The notes under the pieces: model-generated
What the model saw: only the letters and a program-made list of their open reading frames with translations
Databases searched by the model: none
Told to the model about the DNA's origin: nothing
Made by a program: the position numbers and the translations under genes
Part shown: positions 58,741 through 64,000 of the stretch, one piece after another
How the letters are laid out: each line of letters begins with the position of its first letter
How positions within the stretch are numbered: the first letter of the stretch is position 1
Source: Frateuria_A sp035944355
GTDB taxonomy: Bacteria > Pseudomonadota > Gammaproteobacteria > Xanthomonadales > Rhodanobacteraceae
DNA length: 64,000 nt
Direction of reading: 5' to 3'
NCBI RefSeq assembly: GCF_035944355.1
Contig: NZ_DASZBH010000012.1
Span: 1 to 64,000, forward strand

Positions 58741-59103
58741 ATGGAACGCATTCCGATCCTGCGCATGGGCGAGTTCCTGCTGGTGACCATCCAGGTGGAC
58801 ATGCACGACCGGCTGGCCCTGACCCTGCAAGAGGATTTGGCGGAGCGGATCAGCAAGACTGGGGCGCGCGGTGTGTTGATCGACATCTCCGCGCTCGACA
58901 TGGTCGACTCGTTCATCGGTCGCATGATCGGCACCATTTCCGCGCAGTCGCGCGTCATGGATGCGCATACCGTGCTGGTCGGCATGCAGCCGGAAGTCGC
59001 GATCACCCTGGTGGAGCTTGGGCTGACGCTGCCTGGGGTGAGCACGGCGCTCGACGTCGAGCGGGGGATGAAACTGCTGCGCGAACGCGTGGCCGCCGAA
59101 TGA
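58741..59103 (+). CDS. rsbS: RsbS-type stressosome STAS protein
   Basis: The 120-residue single-STAS protein starts MERIPILRMGEFLLVTIQVD, 3 bases after rsbR. GVLIDISALDMVDSFIGRMI contains Ser57, equivalent to the RsbS serine phosphorylated by RsbT; AQSRVMDAHTVLVGMQPEVA is the conserved second half. Unphosphorylated RsbS sequesters RsbT in the complex. Its stop overlaps the rsbT ATG (ATGA). Confidence 0.92.
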   Translation: MERIPILRMGEFLLVTIQVDMHDRLALTLQEDLAERISKTGARGVLIDISALDMVDSFIGRMIGTISAQSRVMDAHTVLVGMQPEVAITLVELGLTLPGVSTALDVERGMKLLRERVAAE

Positions 59104-59504
59104 ACGTACGCAGCCGTGGCACCCTGCAGGTGCGCGTCGAACAGGATGTCGTGCTGGCCCGCCAGGCTGCGCGCCGCGTCGCGCAGGAGTGCGGCCTGCG
59201 CCTGGTCGATCAGACCAAGCTGGTCACCGCGGCCAGCGAATTGGCGCGCAATACCGTGATCTATGGCGGTGGCGGCGAGATGGACTGGGAGATCGTCGAG
59301 GATGGCGTGCGCACCGGCGTGCGCCTGGTCTTTCGCGACCAGGGCCCCGGCATTGCCGACATCAAGCTGGCCATGACCGACGGTTGGACCTCCGGCAGCG
59401 GACTGGGGCTGGGCCTGACCGGAGCCAAGCGGCTGGTCAACGAGTTCGAGCTCGATAGCACGCCGGGCAAGGGTACCCGCGTCACCATCGTCCGATGGAC
59501 GTAA
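59100..59504 (+). CDS. rsbT: RsbT-type serine/threonine kinase (GHKL)
   Basis: The 134-residue GHKL ATPase has the N-box TAASELARNTVIYGGGG, the G1 box FRDQGPGIADI and the G2 region SGLGLGLTGAKRLVNEF. This is the standard RsbT form, which phosphorylates RsbR and RsbS and, once released, activates a partner (RsbU in Bacillus). No RsbU with an RsbT-binding coiled coil is found in the window. It overlaps rsbS by 4 bases and the next gene by 10. Confidence 0.92.
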   Translation: MNVRSRGTLQVRVEQDVVLARQAARRVAQECGLRLVDQTKLVTAASELARNTVIYGGGGEMDWEIVEDGVRTGVRLVFRDQGPGIADIKLAMTDGWTSGSGLGLGLTGAKRLVNEFELDSTPGKGTRVTIVRWT

Positions 59505-60502
59505 GGCAGACCGGCACATCCACTCTGGTGCTCGCGCTGGAGGATGCCAGCCAGGTCGGCCACGCGCGGCGGGTGGCCACGCAGTGGGCGCAAAGGGCCG
59601 GCTTCGACGAGGCCGATGCCGGTCGCGCGGCGCTGGTCGCCACCGAACTTGCCAGCAACGTGCTCAAGCACGCCACGCGCGGTGCGCTGCACCTGGCGAC
59701 GGTTGCCGGACGCCACGGACCCGGGCTGGAAATCGTTGCGGTCGACCGCGGCCCCGGCTTCGACCTGGCGCATTGCCTGGTGGACGGCTACTCCACGCGC
59801 GGTACCCAGGGCATCGGGCTGAGCGCGCTCACGCGTCAGGCGCAGGTGTTCGATGTGTATGCGGATGCGCGCGGCGCCGTGGTACTGGCGCGCCTGTACC
59901 CACGTGGCGCTCCGGCCGGGTCAGACCTCCGCTATGGCGTCAGCCATCATGCCCTGCATGGGGAGACTACCAGCGGCGACAGCTGGCGGCTGGCCATCGA
60001 CGGGGCCCGGACCAGCGTGTTGGTGGCCGACGGTCTCGGTCACGGCCCACAAGCCGCCGAGGCGGCGCAAGCCGCCGCCGAGGCCTTTGTCGAATCCCCC
60101 TTCGAGGCGCCGGAGGTGCTGCTTGAGCGCGCCCATCAACGCATGGCCGGCACCCGTGGCGGTGCGGTGGCATTCGCGCGACACGATGGCCAGGGCCTGC
60201 TTCGCTTTGCCGGCATCGGCAACATTTCCGCCAGCCTGGTGGGCGAGGAATCCAGTCGCGGGCTGGCTTCGCACCCGGGTATTGTCGGCGCACAGTTTCG
60301 CAAGGCACACGCCTTCGACTATCCGCACGTCGCCGGGAAGTTGCTGGTGATGCACAGTGACGGACTTCAATCGCGCTGGCGCCTGGGCGATTATCCCGGC
60401 CTGTGGCAGCGCCACCCGGCGGTGATCGCGGCCCTCTTGCATCGCGACTACTGCCGTGGGCGGGACGATGCCACGGTCCTGGTTCTAGCCCTGGAGGCCT
60501 AG
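59495..60502 (+). CDS. RsbW/RsbT-like ATPase fused to RsbX-like PP2C phosphatase
   Basis: The 335-residue protein begins with a GHKL ATPase domain (residues 1-145; VATELASNVLKHATRGALHL, VAVDRGPGFDLAHCLVDGY, TQGIGLSALTRQAQVFDVYA). It continues into a SpoIIE/PP2C-like domain (from about 150), with metal-binding Asp in SVLVADGLGHGPQAAEAAQA, FAGIGNISASL, VMHSDGLQSRW and CRGRDDATVLVLALEA. RsbX in Bacillus is the phosphatase that resets RsbR/RsbS; here the same operon position holds a two-domain enzyme. The ATPase may act as an extra kinase or a docking module; that is unproven. Confidence 0.85.
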   Translation: MDVRQTGTSTLVLALEDASQVGHARRVATQWAQRAGFDEADAGRAALVATELASNVLKHATRGALHLATVAGRHGPGLEIVAVDRGPGFDLAHCLVDGYSTRGTQGIGLSALTRQAQVFDVYADARGAVVLARLYPRGAPAGSDLRYGVSHHALHGETTSGDSWRLAIDGARTSVLVADGLGHGPQAAEAAQAAAEAFVESPFEAPEVLLERAHQRMAGTRGGAVAFARHDGQGLLRFAGIGNISASLVGEESSRGLASHPGIVGAQFRKAHAFDYPHVAGKLLVMHSDGLQSRWRLGDYPGLWQRHPAVIAALLHRDYCRGRDDATVLVLALEA

Positions 60503-60503
60503 C

Positions 60504-61364
60504 GTGTCTGACTTGTCGGAATCTCCCGCCGCCGAGCTCGCGCGCTTGCGTGCCGAAGCGGCCTGCCTGCGCGCAGAACTGGACGAAACCAACCGGGGCG
60601 TGCTCGCGCTGTACGCGGAATTGGACACCCAGGCCGAGGAGCTGCGTCAGGCGTCGGACCTGAAGAGCCGCTTCCTCTCCTACATGAGCCACGAATTCCG
60701 CACGCCGTTGGGGTCGATCCTGAGCATCGTGCGACTGCTCAGCGACGAGCTGGATGGCCCGCTCAACGAGGAACAACACAAACAGATGGAGTTCGTGCAG
60801 AACGCGGCGAGAGAGCTGAGCGCGATGGTGGATGACTTGCTGGACCTGGCGAAGATCGAGGCCGGCCGCATCACCATCGCTCCCGCCTGGTTCGACATGG
60901 TCGATCTGTTCGCCGCATTGCGCGGCATGTTCCGCCCGATTGCTGTTGGCACCGCCGTCGACCTGGTGTTCGAGGAGCCGCACTGCATCCCCAAGCTCTA
61001 TACCGACGACAAGAAGCTCGCGCAGATTCTTCGCAACTTTATCGCCAACGCGCTGAAGTTCACCCTGCAGGGAGAGGTGCGCGTGACCGCGAGCGTGGAA
61101 AGCCCGGGGGAGGTGCGCTTCTCGGTGAAGGACACCGGCATCGGCATCCCCGAGGAAATGCACGCCAAGCTGTTCGAGGATTTCACACAGGTCCATTCGC
61201 CGCTGCAGCAGCGATTGCGCGGCACCGGGCTGGGCCTATCCCTGTGCAAGCGCTTCAGCCAGTTGCTGGGTGGACGGGTCGGGCTGGAAAGCGCGCCGGG
61301 CCACGGTTCGGTCTTTTACGTGATCATCCCCACCGTCCTGCCGGGAGAGCATGCCGATGGCTGA
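60504..61364 (+). CDS. Soluble sensor histidine kinase of the rsb operon
   Basis: GTG 60504, one base after the preceding stop, starts a 286-residue protein with no membrane segment. Residues 8-55 are a charged coiled coil (AELARLRAEAACLRAELDET). HisKA follows with phospho-acceptor His63 in SYMSHEFRTPLGSILSIVRL, then HATPase_c: LRNFIANALKFTLQGEVRV (N-box), VKDTGIGIPEEM (G1), LRGTGLGLSLCKRFSQLLGG (G2). It lacks a sensory domain of its own, so input may come through the stressosome genes. It overlaps the next gene by 8 bases. Confidence 0.9.
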   Translation: MSDLSESPAAELARLRAEAACLRAELDETNRGVLALYAELDTQAEELRQASDLKSRFLSYMSHEFRTPLGSILSIVRLLSDELDGPLNEEQHKQMEFVQNAARELSAMVDDLLDLAKIEAGRITIAPAWFDMVDLFAALRGMFRPIAVGTAVDLVFEEPHCIPKLYTDDKKLAQILRNFIANALKFTLQGEVRVTASVESPGEVRFSVKDTGIGIPEEMHAKLFEDFTQVHSPLQQRLRGTGLGLSLCKRFSQLLGGRVGLESAPGHGSVFYVIIPTVLPGEHADG

Positions 61365-63285
61365 CGATATCCGCCTGTTGGTGGTGGATGACAACATAGC
61401 CACGCGCTATGCGGTCAAGCGCGTACTGGAACACCGCGGCTGCCTCGTGCTTGAGGCGGCCACCGGGTGCGAGGGACTGGCGCTGCTGCAGGCGCATCGG
61501 GTCGACGCACTGATCCTGGACGTCAACCTGCCTGACACCAGCGGTTTCGATGTGGTCCGGCAGTTGCGCCAGCAACCCGACACCGCACTGCTGCCGGTGG
61601 TGCACGTATCGGCCTCGTCGATCGCCACCGGCGATGTCATCACCGGTCTCAATGCCGGCGCCGATGCCTACCTCGTGCATCCGGTCGATCCCGATGTGCT
61701 GATGGCCACGCTGCGCACGTTGCTGCGCGTCCGCGACACCGAGCGCGAGCTTCGCGAGAGCGAAGCGCGCTTTCGCGAAATCTTCTCCCATGTGGCCGCG
61801 CCCATTGCCGTGCTCGATGCGGAGCTGCGCGTGCACGAGAGCAATCCGGCATTCGGCCGGTTGATTCCACGCGATGCGCGCCTGGTCGACAGCTTTGCCG
61901 AGGATCAGGCCGCGACGCTGGAAGAATTGCGTTCGGCGCTGCTCGCGGGTGAGCGCTGGCACGGCATACTGGCATTGCTTACCGGTGGGGTTTTGCGCGA
62001 AACCGAATGGCGTGTGGTGCCGTACCGCGTGCCTCATCTCGGACTGATTTTTATCGAGGACGTTACCGAGCAGCGCCAGCGGGAACGCCAGCACCATGAG
62101 GCGCTGACCTCCGCCACCACCCGCCTGGCGCGCGAGGTCGAGGAGCACGCGCATACCGAGGCGCAACTACGGCAGGCGCAGAAGATGGATGCGCTCGGTC
62201 GCCTTACCGGAGGCATCGCGCACGATTTCAACAACCTGCTGACCGGCATCATTACCGGCATCGAGCTGATCAAGCGGCGCGTGGAGGAGGGCAGCCTCGA
62301 CGTCCAGCGCTATTCGGACATAGCGCTGGAGTCGGCGCGCCGAGCGGCCGCGCTCACCCATCGCTTGCTCGCTTTCGCGCGGCAACAACCGCTGGATGCC
62401 CGGCCCGTCGATATCAACGAACACGTGCGCTCGCTCAAGGATCTGCTCAACCGCACCATGGGCGAGCGGGTCGAACTGCGCTTCGAGCTGGCGAGCGAAC
62501 CGATGGTGGCGCGCATCGACGTCAGCCAGCTCGAGAACGCCGTGCTCAATCTGGTGATAAACGCGCGCGATGCATTGCCGGACCATGGCCTCGTCACTGT
62601 CAGCACCAGCTGCATGCACATCCGGGCCGACAGCGAACTGACCGATGGTCAGTACATCGCCCTGACCGTGCGGGACAACGGTTGTGGCATCCCGCCCGAT
62701 CTTCTGGAGCAGGTCTTCGAGCCATTCTTCACCACCAAGGCGAGCGGCAAGGGTACGGGTCTGGGTCTTTCGATGATCTACGGCTTCGCGCGGCAATCCG
62801 GTGGTCTGGTACGCATCACCAGTGTCGAGGGCCAGGGCACCGAGGTGACCCTGCTGGTGCCGGCAGTGCAGACGGAAGCGCGCCCTGCGCTGGCGCTGCC
62901 ACAGGTGGTCGCGCGCGGCAACGGCGAACACGTTCTGCTGGTCGAGGACATGTCGACCGTGCGCATGCTGGTGGCCGAGCTGCTCGGCGAGGCGGGCTAT
63001 CGCTGTACCCGCGCGGCGGATATCGAATCGGCGCTGCGCGTACTGCGCGGAGACGAGAGCCTGGACCTGCTGGTCACCGATGTCGGACTGCCCGGCATGA
63101 ACGGTCGCGACCTGGCCGATATCGCGCGCGGGCTGCGCCCACATCTGCCGATCCTGTTCATTACCGGCTACGCGGAAAACGCGTTGACGCGAGAGGAGTT
63201 CCTCGGCCCCGGCATGGACATGGTGGTCAAGCCGTTCGAGATCGAGCATCTGCTGCGCAAGGTCCAAACCATGCTTGACGCCTGA
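61357..63285 (+). CDS. Hybrid histidine kinase: REC-PAS-HisKA-HATPase-REC
   Basis: I take ATG 61357 (GGGAGAG seven bases upstream; ATG 61351 is too close). The 642-residue soluble protein has a receiver domain with Asp55 (DALILDVNLPDTSGFDVVRQ), a PAS domain (about 130-240; ESEARFREIFSHVAAPIAVL), a coiled linker, HisKA with His289 (GRLTGGIAHDFNNLLTGIIT), HATPase_c (VRDNGCGIPPDLL; GTGLGLSMIYGFARQSGG) and a C-terminal receiver with Asp575 (LLVTDVGLPGMNG). The N-terminal receiver could accept phosphate from the upstream kinase. Last gene of the rsb operon, followed by a 186-base gap to a convergent gene. Confidence 0.92.
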   Translation: MADDIRLLVVDDNIATRYAVKRVLEHRGCLVLEAATGCEGLALLQAHRVDALILDVNLPDTSGFDVVRQLRQQPDTALLPVVHVSASSIATGDVITGLNAGADAYLVHPVDPDVLMATLRTLLRVRDTERELRESEARFREIFSHVAAPIAVLDAELRVHESNPAFGRLIPRDARLVDSFAEDQAATLEELRSALLAGERWHGILALLTGGVLRETEWRVVPYRVPHLGLIFIEDVTEQRQRERQHHEALTSATTRLAREVEEHAHTEAQLRQAQKMDALGRLTGGIAHDFNNLLTGIITGIELIKRRVEEGSLDVQRYSDIALESARRAAALTHRLLAFARQQPLDARPVDINEHVRSLKDLLNRTMGERVELRFELASEPMVARIDVSQLENAVLNLVINARDALPDHGLVTVSTSCMHIRADSELTDGQYIALTVRDNGCGIPPDLLEQVFEPFFTTKASGKGTGLGLSMIYGFARQSGGLVRITSVEGQGTEVTLLVPAVQTEARPALALPQVVARGNGEHVLLVEDMSTVRMLVAELLGEAGYRCTRAADIESALRVLRGDESLDLLVTDVGLPGMNGRDLADIARGLRPHLPILFITGYAENALTREEFLGPGMDMVVKPFEIEHLLRKVQTMLDA

Positions 63286-63471
63286 CGAGCTGGTTCTGAC
63301 CGCCAACCTCGCTGCGCAACAGCTCGCCGAGCGAAGCCAGTATCTGGTCCGCAGCGTGGGATGAGGCGGTAGCCATGGGGCTGTCCCCCGGTTCGTCGCC
63401 CGCACCTTGTCCCTGCCGCCTGTCGGCGGCATCGGGCGCGGAACGTCGTCCTACGCGCTGGGCGTCCGGGT

Positions 63472-63999
63472 TCAGTCGACGGAGGCCGGGCGCCAGGCTA
63501 CGGGCCGCCAGCCGTCTGCCCGGCTCGCCGGCGCCGGCGTGGTGTCGGCCAGCCGCTCGCGCAGCATGGCGGCGGTGGCCTGCAGTTCCGCCTGCAGTGC
63601 GCCCAGCACCGGCTCGGTGCCTAGACCGGCGCGGATCGCCTCGCGCAGCTGCGCGCACAGGCCGACCGCTTCGCTGCGGCCCATCACCAGGAAGGCGTTC
63701 TGCAGGCGGTGCAGTCGCGCGGCGGTGGCGGCGGAGTCGTGGTTGCGCAGGGCGGCAAGCAGGGCTTCGTTGTCCTGCTGCAGTTCGCTCTGCCAGCTCT
63801 TCAGGTAGGTGCGCCGTTGCTCGGGGGTGGCGATGCGGCAGATCAGCGAGAGCGAGCTTTCGGCCTGCGGATTCGGCACGGCCCCGCGGGGCGGCGCCGT
63901 CGTCGCTGTGCGAACCATCGCGGCGCTGGCGCCGACCTGGCGCAGCAGCGCGAGCAGGCGCTCGATCGAGACCGGCTTGGTGAGATAAGCGGTCGCGCC
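63472..63999 (-). CDS. C-terminal end of a receiver-Hpt protein (partial)
   Basis: The minus-strand frame is open to the window edge. Its first visible residues, GATAYLTKPVSIERLLALLR, are the end of a receiver domain (KP motif), followed by a linker and an Hpt domain: RTYLKSWQSELQQDNEALLA, NHDSAATAARLHRLQNAFLV and MGRSEAVGLCAQLREAIRAG. His in AARLHRLQNAF is at the usual Hpt phospho-acceptor position, though the canonical HxLKGxxxxxG is altered to HRLQNAFLVMG. Most of the gene, probably a hybrid sensor kinase, lies beyond 64000. It may exchange phosphate with the rsb-operon hybrid kinase. Confidence 0.8.
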   Translation of the reverse strand, partial: GATAYLTKPVSIERLLALLRQVGASAAMVRTATTAPPRGAVPNPQAESSLSLICRIATPEQRRTYLKSWQSELQQDNEALLAALRNHDSAATAARLHRLQNAFLVMGRSEAVGLCAQLREAIRAGLGTEPVLGALQAELQATAAMLRERLADTTPAPASRADGWRPVAWRPASVD

Positions 64000-64000
64000 G

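Noticed and set aside
1..64000. CRISPR array, prophage or integrated element with att sites
   Set aside because: No regularly spaced repeats, no cas, phage structural or integrase genes, and no duplicated tRNA 3' end were seen.

Overview
The window looks like chromosomal DNA of a high-GC gammaproteobacterium of the order Xanthomonadales, most likely Rhodanobacteraceae (Dyella/Luteibacter/Rhodanobacter/Frateuria-like). The reasons are the strong GC bias with C/G third positions, an N-acetylglucosamine cluster of xanthomonad layout (LacI-type NagR, NagP, glucokinase-like kinase, TonB-dependent receptor, GH20 hexosaminidase), a second carboxypeptidase-regulatory-domain (Oar-like) TonB receptor, and several close relatives of xanthomonad housekeeping genes. 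The taxonomic call is inference from gene content, not from a marker search.

Layout. (1) 1-2555 is an accessory scar: the right end of an IS3-family element (to about 141) abuts a 5'-truncated rhs gene that still carries its C-terminal toxin tail, followed by an overlapping DUF4279-type immunity gene and 1.4 kb with no intact gene. (2) 2556-16898 is housekeeping: tex, an RDD membrane protein and mnmG; a 0.57 kb spacer with a candidate structured RNA and a CRP/Clp-like site; pepN; an aldose epimerase overlapping a threonine/serine dehydratase-like gene; a fatty acid hydroxylase; an EamA transporter; tag; and a DUF72 protein. (3) 16913-24187 holds a minus-strand metabolic block: bioB-bioF-trhO-bioH-bioC, then an SDR dehydrogenase translationally overlapped with a cytoplasmic trehalase. 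A promoter and a possible BirA-like operator lie upstream of bioB. (4) 24330-27909 holds a small membrane protein, comF, ubiA, a small proline-rich ORF and a GAF-GGDEF diguanylate cyclase. (5) 28064-31782 is the threonine operon thrA(HSD only)-thrB-thrC, headed by a 50-codon leader peptide with eight Thr codons in nine and a hairpin covering the thrA Shine-Dalgarno. cpdB follows. (6) 33953-46515 is the GlcNAc cluster: nagA, a SIS-type deaminase, nagR, nagP, a GlcNAc/glucose kinase, a TonB receptor, GH20 hexosaminidase and GDPD. NagR-like palindromes overlap the two divergent promoters. (7) 46744-56996 holds the Oar-like receptor, a second fatty acid hydroxylase, an APC transporter and two tandem M61 peptidases of equal length. 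(8) 57288-64000 holds tRNA-Arg(CCG), a decayed IS3 orfA, a stressosome-type operon rsbR-rsbS-rsbT-(ATPase/PP2C fusion)-histidine kinase-hybrid kinase, and, convergently, the end of an REC-Hpt protein that runs off the window.

How the genes work together. The nag block can import chitin or peptidoglycan sugars through the outer membrane, trim them with the hexosaminidase, take up GlcNAc via NagP, phosphorylate it, deacetylate GlcNAc-6-P and deaminate GlcN-6-P. All of this is probably under NagR. The bio block makes biotin from pimeloyl-ACP, with BioC/BioH initiating and BioF/BioB finishing. The rsb operon has the parts of a stressosome that releases RsbT and is reset by an RsbX-like phosphatase, but its output partner must be inferred, with the downstream histidine kinases as candidates. 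GC-rich hairpin repeats are scattered between genes, and one has been read into the N-terminus of bioF.
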